From assembly GCF_965118635.1 (NCBI RefSeq), contig NZ_CBCPHV010000001.1, positions 431,155 to 495,154 on the forward strand: a stretch of DNA of 64,000 nt, written 5' to 3'. The notes below the pieces were generated by a model. The model did no database searches and was not told where the DNA came from. It worked only from the letters and a program-made list of their open reading frames with translations. The translations under genes and the position numbers were made by a program. The stretch comes from Empedobacter brevis_A (lineage in GTDB: Bacteria > Bacteroidota > Bacteroidia > Flavobacteriales > Weeksellaceae). Shown here one piece after another: positions 35,360 to 43,773 of the stretch (position 1 is the first letter of the stretch; the number at the start of each line of letters is the position of its first letter).

Positions 35360-36256
35360 ATGAAAAAAGTACGATCTATCCAGATGAAAGAGAAGATTAG
35401 TACTCTTACTACCGAGTTATTTAATAAATTTTCTGTTTCTGAAGATTTTTATATCAATAGGATTTCGGATCATTTTACAACTTACCATGCTTATATAGAA
35501 AAACCGCATAGGCATTCCACTGTGATGATTGTTTATTTTACTCATGGATCAGGAATTCATGATATTGATTTCAAACGATACGAAGTAAAACCTGGTAGTG
35601 TCTTTATGTTAACTCCTGGACAGATACATGCTTGGGAATTATCTGAAGATGCGGAAGGTTATATTCTTTTTCATTCAGAATGGCTTTTTAATGATAAAAA
35701 CTCGATTGCCCAGAAACTTCAACGTTCTCGGGTTCAGAAAGAATCTCTATCAAGCATGTTTATTCCATTATCAAAGAAAAGATTTACAGATATATTGGAA
35801 TGTATGGTTGAAGAATATTTAGATAAAAAATTCGCTTCAAAAATATATTTAGCTTCTTTAATTACTCAAGTTTATCTAGAATTGTTTCGTTTACAGCTGG
35901 GGAATGATACGACTCTTATGGATACTCAAAGAATATATTATGTACATTATAATTTATTTGAAAAAATACTTGAGTACGAATATAAAACTAATAAGAAGGT
36001 TTCCTATTATGCATCTAAATTAAATATGACACCTAAACATTTGAATAGAATTGTTAATCAAGTAACAGGAAAAACGGCAACAGATGTTATTTTGGAAAGA
36101 GTAATATTTGAAGCTCAAAGAATGATTGTTAATACGGATTTGAATCTTAATCAAATTGCGTTGGAACTAGGATATGATGATTATACGTATTTTTCACGTC
36201 TTTTTAAGAAGAAAAAGGGAGTTTCTCCTTCTAATTTTCAGCGTTCAATTTCGTAA
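35360..36256 (+). CDS. AraC-family transcriptional regulator
   Basis: 298 residues. N-terminal cupin-like sensor (EKPHRHSTVMIVYFTHGSG and KPGSVFMLTPGQIHAWEL), C-terminal double helix-turn-helix with VSYYASKLNMTPKHLNRIV and LNQIALELGYDDYTYFSRLF. A second possible start is the Met at residue 9. It is divergent from the formate dehydrogenase gene with 125 bp between them, the usual layout of a local regulator and its target; the inducer is unknown. Confidence 0.93.
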   Translation: MKKVRSIQMKEKISTLTTELFNKFSVSEDFYINRISDHFTTYHAYIEKPHRHSTVMIVYFTHGSGIHDIDFKRYEVKPGSVFMLTPGQIHAWELSEDAEGYILFHSEWLFNDKNSIAQKLQRSRVQKESLSSMFIPLSKKRFTDILECMVEEYLDKKFASKIYLASLITQVYLELFRLQLGNDTTLMDTQRIYYVHYNLFEKILEYEYKTNKKVSYYASKLNMTPKHLNRIVNQVTGKTATDVILERVIFEAQRMIVNTDLNLNQIALELGYDDYTYFSRLFKKKKGVSPSNFQRSIS

Positions 36257-36282
36257 AGATTTATTTTTTGAATTAGATTACA

Positions 36283-36332
36283 ATGACAAGAATAATCATT
36301 AAGAAATAGAATAAAAAAAAAGCCTCGCATTT
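36283..36332 (+). pseudogene. Broken duplicate of a T9SS-tail 3' end and its terminator
   Basis: About 50 bp here (encoding MTRIIIKK and a stop, then an A-run and GCCTCGCATTT) repeat, with few changes, the end of the sorting-domain remnant and its terminator at 37130-37176. The copy stops in the loop of the terminator hairpin, where IS-like sequence begins, so the right half of the hairpin is missing. Confidence 0.65.
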
Positions 36333-36334
36333 AC

Positions 36335-36373
36335 ACTGCCCACAAAAAAGTTAGACACTATTTTTGGGGCAGT
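36335..36373. mobile_element. IS-like terminal inverted repeats without transposase (remnant or MITE)
   Basis: ACTGCCCACAAAAAAG at the left and, inverted at the right, ACTGCCCCAAAAATAG, with GTTAGACACT between. The CCC(C)AAAAAGTTAGACA pattern resembles IS3-family ends. Only 39 bp remain and no transposase is present. It interrupts the duplicated T9SS-tail terminator. Confidence 0.5.
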
Positions 36374-36392
36374 CCATTTAAAGGGTCTTTTT

Positions 36393-36824
36393 TTATTCGA
36401 CTACTATTTGATAAAATCCGTTTTGTGAAAGTGACTCTATATTCTCAAACTTTACATCATCTATTTTATATTCTCCACATTTTCCAGATGACTTAGAAAC
36501 ATTGGCAATAAAATTAAAGATCTTAATTTCTTTTGCTTGTACAATAGCTTCATAAGTCGTCGAACCTTGTACATTACCAGGTTTATTTAAAAGAACTCTA
36601 TTCTCATTATTAATTTCAAAAGAAATTCCTATTTTAGTATCGCCAGTATCTTGTAAAAAATGAAGATGTTCTCGTTTTAGTGTTCCTTTTTCAATTAGAT
36701 TATCCCCTTTAGAATTTACAAATTCCAGTACAAGAGGTTTTGCTGGTTTATAACAATCATTATCATCATTACAGGAAAATAAGATAAATGAAAAGATGAA
36801 AGTTAAAAAAAATAATTTTTTCAT
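36393..36824 (-). CDS. Small lipoprotein of unknown function
   Basis: 143 residues from the ATG at 36824 (a longer frame begins 16 codons earlier without good signal). Seen: signal MKKLFFLTFIFSFILFSCND with lipobox FSC, then a hydrophilic domain with two further cysteines (NDCYKP and GKCGEY) that could form a disulfide. No family recognised. It lies in the accessory patch between IS-like sequence and a T9SS-tail remnant. Confidence 0.75.
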   Translation of the reverse strand: MKKLFFLTFIFSFILFSCNDDNDCYKPAKPLVLEFVNSKGDNLIEKGTLKREHLHFLQDTGDTKIGISFEINNENRVLLNKPGNVQGSTTYEAIVQAKEIKIFNFIANVSKSSGKCGEYKIDDVKFENIESLSQNGFYQIVVE

Positions 36825-36985
36825 AGTAGATAGATTTTTAAGTAAAATATATAATTTTTTTTTAATAAACAATATCGAGTTTTATTACAGTTATAATATT
36901 TGTTGAATATATTCATTGTGTGAATAATAAAAAAATAGAATTAAAAATTATTTTAATATATTTTAAGCTTTAATTTAACACAATA

Positions 36986-37156
36986 ATGAAGAAGATTTCA
37001 AGAGTTGAAGTATCGAATACAGTAGGTCAAATCATTTTGAAAATGAATAAATCTTTAAAAGAATTAAACAAAACCTCTCTAAAATCGGGTATTTATTATG
37101 TGAAAATATATTTGCAAGATGGAAAAACTATGACAAGAAAAATCATTAAGAAATAA
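36986..37156 (+). pseudogene. Orphan T9SS type A C-terminal sorting domain
   Basis: 56 codons from an ATG reading MKKISRVEVSNTVGQ, LKSGIYYVKIYL, then DGKTMTRKIIKK and stop. The pattern (VSNTxGQ, LxxGIYYVKI, K-rich end) is the C-terminal half of a Por secretion-system sorting domain. An in-frame stop at 36971 precedes it and there is no signal peptide or cargo, so it looks like the tail of a deleted secreted protein. Its last 47 bp are duplicated at 36283. Confidence 0.7.
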
Positions 37157-37161
37157 AAACA

Positions 37162-37187
37162 AAAAGCCTCGCATTTGCGAGGCTTTT
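37162..37187. terminator. Bidirectional terminator next to dnaK
   Basis: Stem AAAAGCCTCGC / GCGAGGCTTTT with an ATTT loop. It serves dnaK on the minus strand and ends the sorting-domain remnant on the plus strand. Confidence 0.9.
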
Positions 37188-37210
37188 CTATTTGATAAAT
37201 GAAATATCTA

Positions 37211-39112
37211 TTATTTAACTTCTTCGAAGTCTACATCTTCAACACCATCATTTTTTGCTTGATCTTGATCAGCACCTGGTTGATCTTGTGCACCACCTTG
37301 TTGACCTTCGTTCATTGCAGCATAAATTTCTTGTGAAGCAGCATTCCAAGCTGTATTTAATTTTTCCATAGAAGCATCAATTGCAGCAACGTCTTGAGCA
37401 GCATGAGCAGATTTAACCTCAGCTAAAGCTTCTTCAATTGGTTGTTTTTTGTCAGCAGGAATTTTATCTCCGTACTCAGTCAATTGTTTTTCTGTTTGGA
37501 AAATTAATGCATCAGCAGCATTTACTTTTTCAATTTTTTGTTTTGCTTCTTCGTCTTTTGCAGCGTTTTCTTGCGCTTCTTTTTTCATTCTTTCGATATC
37601 AGCATCAGATAATCCAGATGAAGCTTCAATTTTGATTGATTGCTCTTTTCCAGTTCCTTTATCTTTTGCAGAAACACTTAAGATTCCATTCGCATCAATA
37701 TCAAATGTTACTTCGATTTGAGGAACACCTCTTTGTGCTGGTGGAATATCAACTAAGTCGAAACGTCCGATTTCTTTGTTATCGTTGAATAATGGACGCT
37801 CACCTTGACCAATTCTTAATGTTACTGCTGGTTGATTGTCAACTGCAGTTGAGAAAACCTCAGATTTTTTAGTAGGAATTGTTGTATTTGCTTCAATTAA
37901 TTTAGTGAAAACACCTCCTAAAGTTTCAATACCTAAAGATAATGGTGTAACATCTAATAATAATACGTCTTTTACATCACCTGTTAAAACACCTCCTTGG
38001 ATAGCTGCTCCAATTGCAACAACCTCATCAGGATTAACTCCTTTAGATGGTTTTTTACCAAAGAATTTTTCTACTTCTTCTTGAATTTTTGGGATACGAG
38101 TTGAACCACCAACTAAGATTACTTCGTCAATATCAGAAATTGATAATCCTGCATCAGATAATGCTTTTTGACAAGGATCCATAGAACGTTTTACTAAGCT
38201 TTCTGTTAACTGATCAAATTTTGAACGAGTTAAAGTTTCTACTAAGTGTTTTGGTCCTGTTTCGTTAGCAGTAACGTATGGTAAATTAATTTCTGTTTGT
38301 GATGAAGAAGATAATTCAATTTTAGCTTTTTCAGCAGCTTCACGTAAACGTTGTAAAGCCATTGCATCTTTTTTCAAATCAACACCTTCTTTTGCTTGGA
38401 ATTCAGAAGCTAACCAATTGATGATTGCATCATCAAAATCATCACCTCCTAAGTGTGTATCACCATTTGTAGATAATACTTCGAATACACCGTCACCTAA
38501 TTCTAGGATAGATACGTCGAAAGTACCTCCACCTAAATCGTAAACAACGATTTTTTTATCTGAATTTGCTTTTTCTAATCCGTAAGCTAATGCTGCAGCT
38601 GTAGGCTCGTTGATAATACGTTCTACTTTTAATCCTGCAATTTCACCAGCTTCTTTTGTTGCTTGACGTTGAGCATCGTTAAAGTAAGCAGGTACTGTAA
38701 TTACCGCTCTAGATACTTCTTGCCCTAAGTAATCTTCAGCTGTTTTTTTCATTTTTTGTAAAATCATTGCTGAGATTTCTTGTGGAGTATATTTACGACC
38801 ATCAATATCAACTGCTGGTGTATCATTATTTCCTTTTACAACTGAATAAGGAACACGACTAATTTCATCAGCGTCATTATTGAATTTTGTACCCATGAAA
38901 CGTTTAATAGAATAAATCGTGTTCTTTGGGTTTGTTACAGCTTGACGTTTTGCTGAATCACCAACTTTTATTTCTCCTCCTTCTACGAATGCTACGATAG
39001 ATGGAGTAGTTCTTTTACCTTCTGCATTTGGAATTACAACAGGCTCGCTACCTTCCATTACAGAAACACAAGAGTTTGTTGTACCTAAGTCGATTCCGAT
39101 TATTTTGCTCAT
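37211..39112 (-). CDS. dnaK: Chaperone protein DnaK (Hsp70)
   Basis: ATP-dependent chaperone, 633 residues. Seen: GIDLGTTNSCVSVMEG, VITVPAYFNDAQRQATKEAG, phosphate loop YDLGGGTFDVSIL, VGGSTRIP, substrate-binding DVTPLSLGIETLGG and C-terminal acidic DVEDV-like ending with DFEEVK. Monocistronic: no grpE or dnaJ adjacent. The upstream 230 bp contain no CIRCE element. A near-consensus TAAAGTTG (minus strand, 39150-39157) lies about 40 bp before the ATG. Confidence 0.98.
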   Translation of the reverse strand: MSKIIGIDLGTTNSCVSVMEGSEPVVIPNAEGKRTTPSIVAFVEGGEIKVGDSAKRQAVTNPKNTIYSIKRFMGTKFNNDADEISRVPYSVVKGNNDTPAVDIDGRKYTPQEISAMILQKMKKTAEDYLGQEVSRAVITVPAYFNDAQRQATKEAGEIAGLKVERIINEPTAAALAYGLEKANSDKKIVVYDLGGGTFDVSILELGDGVFEVLSTNGDTHLGGDDFDDAIINWLASEFQAKEGVDLKKDAMALQRLREAAEKAKIELSSSSQTEINLPYVTANETGPKHLVETLTRSKFDQLTESLVKRSMDPCQKALSDAGLSISDIDEVILVGGSTRIPKIQEEVEKFFGKKPSKGVNPDEVVAIGAAIQGGVLTGDVKDVLLLDVTPLSLGIETLGGVFTKLIEANTTIPTKKSEVFSTAVDNQPAVTLRIGQGERPLFNDNKEIGRFDLVDIPPAQRGVPQIEVTFDIDANGILSVSAKDKGTGKEQSIKIEASSGLSDADIERMKKEAQENAAKDEEAKQKIEKVNAADALIFQTEKQLTEYGDKIPADKKQPIEEALAEVKSAHAAQDVAAIDASMEKLNTAWNAASQEIYAAMNEGQQGGAQDQPGADQDQAKNDGVEDVDFEEVK

Positions 39113-39191
39113 ATTTGTTTAGTTATTTTGTTATTATTAATTTTATTTTCAACTTTATATACATCATCAAAAATGATGCTATTTCTAATTA

Positions 39192-39245
39192 GTCAATCTT
39201 TGTGCCAACCTATAAAATAATGACATCTGTTTTTTTTTAATGTCA
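39192..39245 (-). promoter_or_regulatory. Possible control region upstream of dnaK
   Basis: Minus strand: TTGGCAC (39208-39202) then 5 nt and TTGA (39196-39193), which fits sigma-54 spacing but has A where the -12 C should be. Next to it is a dyad TGACAT (39221-39226) / ATGTCA (39240-39245). Function unproven. Confidence 0.3.
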
Positions 39246-39344
39246 TGTTGTCAGATTAACAAAAGAAAATTACAATAAACGATGAATTATTCGTCAGTTA
39301 TTTGCTTGATAAAATGTCAGTATTAAGGCTACTTTAAATTATAG

Positions 39345-39734
39345 TTAACCAATTTTACTACCGTTTTCAACTTTTCTTTCAGGATTTAGAAGTATAACAT
39401 CTTTATCATCTCCATAAACACCCATTACCAAACATTCGCTCATAAAAGTGGCGATTTGCTTTTTCGGGAAGTTAACGACAGCTACAATTTGTTTTCCTAT
39501 TAATTCTTCTTTTGTGTAAAGTGAAGTTATTTGTGCTGAACTTTTCTTAATTCCTAATGGTCCAAAGTCAATTTCTAATTGATAAGCAGGGTTTTTTGCT
39601 TTCGGAAAATCATTTGCAGCGATAATAGTTCCAATTCTCATATCAACTTTTTCGAAATCGTGCCAAGAAATATTTTCTGTATTATTATCAGGTTTTAAAT
39701 TTTCTTTTTTAATAGGTTCTTTATCACAATTCAT
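39345..39734 (-). CDS. csaA: CsaA-like tRNA-binding-domain protein
   Basis: 129 residues with the EMAP/CsaA-type tRNA-binding OB fold. Seen: ISWHDFEKVDMRIGTIIAAN, LEIDFGPLGIKKSSAQIT, VVNFPKKQIATFMSECLVMG and a C-terminal LLNPERKVENGSKIG. CsaA proteins act as export-related chaperones or tRNA-binding dimers. Unlike the usual 110-residue form it has a hydrophilic N-terminal extension of about 22 residues, without an internal Met to shorten it. A TATATTTG on the minus strand at 39851-39858 could be a distal promoter. Confidence 0.9.
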   Translation of the reverse strand: MNCDKEPIKKENLKPDNNTENISWHDFEKVDMRIGTIIAANDFPKAKNPAYQLEIDFGPLGIKKSSAQITSLYTKEELIGKQIVAVVNFPKKQIATFMSECLVMGVYGDDKDVILLNPERKVENGSKIG

Positions 39735-39864
39735 TTGGGTTATTTTTTCTTATTTAATTTCATAAAATTAATGATTAAAAATTACTTAAACTTTCTATAA
39801 TTTATTCTTGAATATAATTTTTTGTAATCATAGATTTTTAACTTATTTATCAAATATATAATGT

Positions 39865-39872
39865 TATTTTTG
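39865..39872 (+). promoter_or_regulatory. Promoter -7 element of the M1 peptidase gene
   Basis: TATTTTTG, 13-19 bp before the two candidate ATGs (39886 and 39892). Confidence 0.5.
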
Positions 39873-39885
39873 ATATGTTTTAAAA

Positions 39886-41535
39886 ATGACTATGAAGAAA
39901 TTAGTATTAATTTTTGGTTTACTCTCAATTATAACAAATGCACAAGTTCTTAATCATAAAGAAGAATTTACACGACAAGATTCTCTCCGTGGAACAAACA
40001 ATGAATTCCGAAATTGGTGGGATGTCAAAAAATATAAAGTAAGCGTAGAACCAGATTATCAGTCCAAATCGATAAAAGGAAAAACAACTATTTTATTTGA
40101 TAAAACGGCAAAACAACAAGCAGCTTTCTTACAAATAGATTTACAAGAACCGATGAATATTTCGGCTGTAAAATTGAATGGAAAAATCATTTCTGATTTC
40201 AAACGAGAAGGGAATGTTTATTTCATTAATGTCGGAAAAAATATCAAAAATAAATCGAACCAATTAGAATTAGAATACAACGGAAATCCACGTGTTGCAG
40301 TAAAAGCTCCTTGGGATGGAGGTTGGATTTTTGCAAAAGATGAAAAAGGACGCGATTGGATGTCTGTTGCTGTACAAGGTTTGGGCGCAAGTGCTTGGTT
40401 TCCGAATAAAGATTATTTAGGTGATGAGCCAGATAATGGAATGGAATTGGAGATTATCACGCCAAAAGATTTGGTTGGAGTAGGAAACGGAAGGTTAATT
40501 TCGAAGAAAGAAACTAAAAACAAATCCATTTATACATGGAAAGTTGTCAATCCAATCAACAATTATAATATTGTTCCATATATAGGTCATTATGAGAACT
40601 TCAAAGAAACTTACCAAGGTGAAAAAGGTAAATTGGATTTAGATTATTATGTATTAGATTATAATATCGATAAAGCAAAATCTCAATTTGAACAAGCTAA
40701 AATGATGCTCAAAAGTTTTGAACATTGGTTTGGTCCATATCCTTTTTACGAAGATTCTTTCAAGATTGTAGAAGCGCCACATTTAGGAATGGAGCATCAA
40801 TCTGGAATTGCTTATGGAAATAAATTTGAGAATGGATATTTAGGTCGAGATTTGTCAAGTTCAGGTTGGGGATTAAAATGGGATTTTATTATTGTTCACG
40901 AATCTGGGCACGAATGGTTTGGGAACAATATTACCGAAAAAGATATTGCCGATATGTGGATTCACGAAGCATTTACATCATATTCAGAAACTTTGTTTAT
41001 CGAAACTTATCATGGCAAAGATGCAGCAAGCGAATATGTTCGTGGAACAAGACAAGCGATCGAGAATGATATTCCAATTATTGGGATTTACGGAGTTCAC
41101 AAAGAAGGAAGTGGCGATATGTATTATAAAGGCGCAAATATGATTCATACGTTGAGAACTTGGATGAATAATGACGAAAAGTTTAGAGAATTATTAAGAG
41201 GTTTGAACAAAGAATTTTATCATCAAACAGTAACAACAGAACAAATCGAAAATTATATTGCAAAATTTTCAGGATTAGATTTAACTTCTTTTTTCAATCA
41301 ATATCTTAGAACAGTTAAAGTACCGACTTTAGAACTAAAACAAAATGGAAACAAAGTAGAATATCGTTATATAAATGTTGTCGATGGATTCAAAATGCCA
41401 TTGCGATTAAAAAATTCTGATTTCACAATTCATCCAACTTCAAATTGGCAAACGATTGATAATTCGGCAATCAAATCGGTTTCCGATGTTACGATCAATC
41501 CAAATTATTATATCTATACGAAAGTTGAAAATTAA
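39886..41535 (+). CDS. Secreted M1-family metallopeptidase
   Basis: Zinc aminopeptidase-like protein, 549 residues, with a signal peptide (MKKLVLIFGLLSIITNAQ; start may be the second Met). Seen: zinc motif HESGHEWFG with the downstream glutamate in WIHEAFTSYSE, and the substrate loop LGMEHQSG in place of the usual GAMEN. The ERAP-like C-terminal domain is absent, so this is the compact M1 form common in Bacteroidota. Expected in the periplasm or outer surface; substrate unknown. Confidence 0.92.
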   Translation: MTMKKLVLIFGLLSIITNAQVLNHKEEFTRQDSLRGTNNEFRNWWDVKKYKVSVEPDYQSKSIKGKTTILFDKTAKQQAAFLQIDLQEPMNISAVKLNGKIISDFKREGNVYFINVGKNIKNKSNQLELEYNGNPRVAVKAPWDGGWIFAKDEKGRDWMSVAVQGLGASAWFPNKDYLGDEPDNGMELEIITPKDLVGVGNGRLISKKETKNKSIYTWKVVNPINNYNIVPYIGHYENFKETYQGEKGKLDLDYYVLDYNIDKAKSQFEQAKMMLKSFEHWFGPYPFYEDSFKIVEAPHLGMEHQSGIAYGNKFENGYLGRDLSSSGWGLKWDFIIVHESGHEWFGNNITEKDIADMWIHEAFTSYSETLFIETYHGKDAASEYVRGTRQAIENDIPIIGIYGVHKEGSGDMYYKGANMIHTLRTWMNNDEKFRELLRGLNKEFYHQTVTTEQIENYIAKFSGLDLTSFFNQYLRTVKVPTLELKQNGNKVEYRYINVVDGFKMPLRLKNSDFTIHPTSNWQTIDNSAIKSVSDVTINPNYYIYTKVEN

Positions 41536-41578
41536 TTAAATCAAAACAAATATCATCGATTATTGAATGATGATATTA

Positions 41579-41586
41579 TAAATTTG
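41579..41586 (+). promoter_or_regulatory. Promoter -7 element at lnt
   Basis: TAAATTTG ends only 4 nt before the lnt ATG (41591), so a transcript from it would have almost no leader. Confidence 0.45.
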
Positions 41587-41590
41587 TATC

Positions 41591-43246
41591 ATGAAAAAAT
41601 ACATTGTATACGCAATCTTATCAGGATTACTATTAACAGCAGGTTGGCCTTCGCATGGTTTTCCATTGTTATTATTCATAGGATTTGTACCCTTGATGTT
41701 AGCAGAACATCAAATCACACAACGTGCAGAATTCAAGAAAAAAGGACGTAAAATTTTCGGACTTTCATTTTTAGCTTTCTTCATCTGGAATGCGATTGTT
41801 ATTTGGTGGTTACATTTTGCAAAAGAAACAGACGCAAATGGAGATTTGCATAATTCGTGGAGCGCTTATCTAATTCCTGTTATTGCAAACTCGTTGTTTA
41901 TGTCAATTGTTTTTCAATTGTATCATTTCGTTAAAACAAAAGCAGGTAATTTATATGGATTAATTTTTCTTCCTGCCATTTGGATGAGTTTTGATAAATT
42001 AACATTAAACTGGGAATTAACTTGGCCTTGGTTTAACCTTGGAAATGGATTTGCAAAATATTACGAATGGGTGCAATGGTACGAGTATACAGGAACTTTT
42101 GGTGGAGCACTTTGGATTTGGTTGGTAAATATTACGATATTCTATTATTTAACAGCTTATATCAACAAAAAAGAAATGAAATACCTGAATAAATTAGGTA
42201 TTTATGCAGGATTATTAATCGTTATTCCAATTGGTATATCATATATTATTTATGCAAATTATCAAGAAAAAGGAAAAGCACTTGATGTATTAATTCTTCA
42301 ACCAGATCTAGATCCATACAATGAAAAGTACATGAAAGATGGTTTGCAGATTTATGACGAATTGAAACAATTGGCTTTAAAAAATATTCAACCAAAAACT
42401 CAATTTATTGTTGCACCAGAAACTGCAGTTCCTGGATCTTCTGCATTAATTTTTGATCATATGTACGATGATTTAATCATCCAAGATATTCAACAATGGA
42501 CAAAAACCAAAAAAGATTTACATTTTGTAACAGGAGCATCTATTATGAGAATTTATCCGATGGAATCTTTAGCTTCGGAAACAGCATCTGTTATGAAAGA
42601 TGGAATTACATGGTACGACGCTTATAACTCGGCTTTGCAGATAAGTGGAAACGATTCTATAGAGGTTTATCATAAGAGTAAATTAGTGCCCGGAGTAGAA
42701 AATTTTCCATATCGTAACTATTTAATGCCAATTATTGGAGAATTTATGCTTAACTTTGGCGGCACAACAAAAACGTTGGGGATTCAACCTCATCGTTCTG
42801 TTTTCAAGAATAAAACAAACACCGCTACTGTTGCTCCGGTTATATGTTACGAATCTATTTACGGAGACTATACAACAGAATATGTGAGAGAAGGTGCAAA
42901 TGTTATATTCACAATGACCAACGATTCTTGGTGGGGCTCTACCGATGGTCATCGTCAATTACTATTATATGGTAATTTGAGAGCTATTGAAAATAGACGC
43001 GCTATCGTTAGATCTGCAAATTCAGGTATTTCGGCTTTCGTTAATCAGCGAGGAGATATAATGAAGTCTTTACCATATGGAGAGCAAGGTGCCTTAAATG
43101 GGACAATTTTAATGAATAGTGAATTAACGTTTTATACAAAGTATGGCGATGTAATTGCGAGAATAGCGTTAATGATAATGGGAATTATCTTAGCTTATAC
43201 ACTTGCACAGAAGTTGTTGTACAAAGAAAATAAGAAAAAAATATAA
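41591..43246 (+). CDS. lnt: Apolipoprotein N-acyltransferase
   Basis: Inner-membrane enzyme that adds the third acyl chain to lipoproteins, 551 residues. Seen: N-terminal membrane spans with LTAGWPSHGFPLLLFIGFVP, then a nitrilase-type periplasmic domain with the triad Glu in VAPETAVPG, Lys in YHKSKLVPGVENFP and Cys in VICYESIYG. WPW motif region NWELTWPWFNLGN. C-terminal span IALMIMGIILAYTLA. The many SC-lipobox proteins nearby are its natural substrates. Confidence 0.96.
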   Translation: MKKYIVYAILSGLLLTAGWPSHGFPLLLFIGFVPLMLAEHQITQRAEFKKKGRKIFGLSFLAFFIWNAIVIWWLHFAKETDANGDLHNSWSAYLIPVIANSLFMSIVFQLYHFVKTKAGNLYGLIFLPAIWMSFDKLTLNWELTWPWFNLGNGFAKYYEWVQWYEYTGTFGGALWIWLVNITIFYYLTAYINKKEMKYLNKLGIYAGLLIVIPIGISYIIYANYQEKGKALDVLILQPDLDPYNEKYMKDGLQIYDELKQLALKNIQPKTQFIVAPETAVPGSSALIFDHMYDDLIIQDIQQWTKTKKDLHFVTGASIMRIYPMESLASETASVMKDGITWYDAYNSALQISGNDSIEVYHKSKLVPGVENFPYRNYLMPIIGEFMLNFGGTTKTLGIQPHRSVFKNKTNTATVAPVICYESIYGDYTTEYVREGANVIFTMTNDSWWGSTDGHRQLLLYGNLRAIENRRAIVRSANSGISAFVNQRGDIMKSLPYGEQGALNGTILMNSELTFYTKYGDVIARIALMIMGIILAYTLAQKLLYKENKKKI

Positions 43247-43264
43247 AATTAATAACCTAAAGAG

Positions 43265-43295
43265 TTGTATAAGTAATATATAATTTGTTACTTTG
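43265..43295 (+). promoter_or_regulatory. Probable promoter of rpmB-rpmG-DUF4295
   Basis: TTG (43265-43267), 20 nt, TTACTTTG (43288-43295), a near-consensus -7 followed by CACTC, about 34 bp before rpmB. Confidence 0.5.
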
Positions 43296-43328
43296 CACTC
43301 CGTTTAAAATAGGACAATACAAAATAAG

Positions 43329-43565
43329 ATGTCAAAAATTTGTCAAATTACAGGTAAGAAGAGATTAGTGGGAAACAATGTTTCTCATGCTAATAATAAA
43401 ACAAAACGCACTTTTGAAGTGAATTTGTTCAAAAAGAGATTTTTTATGCCAGAAACTGGTGAGTGGATTACATTAAGAGTTTCTGCACACGGTTTAAAAA
43501 CAATCAACAAATTAGGAGTTGATGAGGCTGTTAAACGTGCACGTAAAGAAGGTTTAATCAAATAA
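43329..43565 (+). CDS. rpmB: 50S ribosomal protein L28
   Basis: 78 residues. Seen: MSKICQITGKKRLVGNNVSH, ANNKTKRTFEVNLFKKRFF and LRVSAHGLKTINKLG. One cysteine only, so the zinc-free variant. Eleven bp before rpmG. Confidence 0.97.
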   Translation: MSKICQITGKKRLVGNNVSHANNKTKRTFEVNLFKKRFFMPETGEWITLRVSAHGLKTINKLGVDEAVKRARKEGLIK

Positions 43566-43576
43566 TTTAAGACACC

Positions 43577-43759
43577 ATGGCAAAAAAAGGAAACAGAGTA
43601 CAGGTTATTTTAGAATGTACAGAGCATAAAGAAAGTGGTATGCCAGGAATGTCTCGTTATATCACAACTAAAAACAAAAAAAATACTCCAGATCGTATTG
43701 AGTTGAAAAAATACAACGCAGTATTGAAAAAGTATACAATTCACAAGGAGATTAAATAA
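43577..43759 (+). CDS. rpmG: 50S ribosomal protein L33 (zinc-free type)
   Basis: 60 residues. Seen: KGNRVQVILECTEHKESG and SRYITTKNKKNTPDRIELKK followed by YNAVLKKYTIHKEIK. The CxxC pairs of zinc-binding L33 are absent. Between rpmB and DUF4295, the standard Bacteroidota trio. Confidence 0.96.
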   Translation: MAKKGNRVQVILECTEHKESGMPGMSRYITTKNKKNTPDRIELKKYNAVLKKYTIHKEIK

Positions 43760-43773
43760 TAAAATTTTAGACG

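Noticed and set aside
39192..39208. Definite sigma-54 promoter for dnaK
   Set aside because: The critical C of the -12 GC is A, and one motif match in AT-rich sequence is weak; kept only as a low-scored observation.
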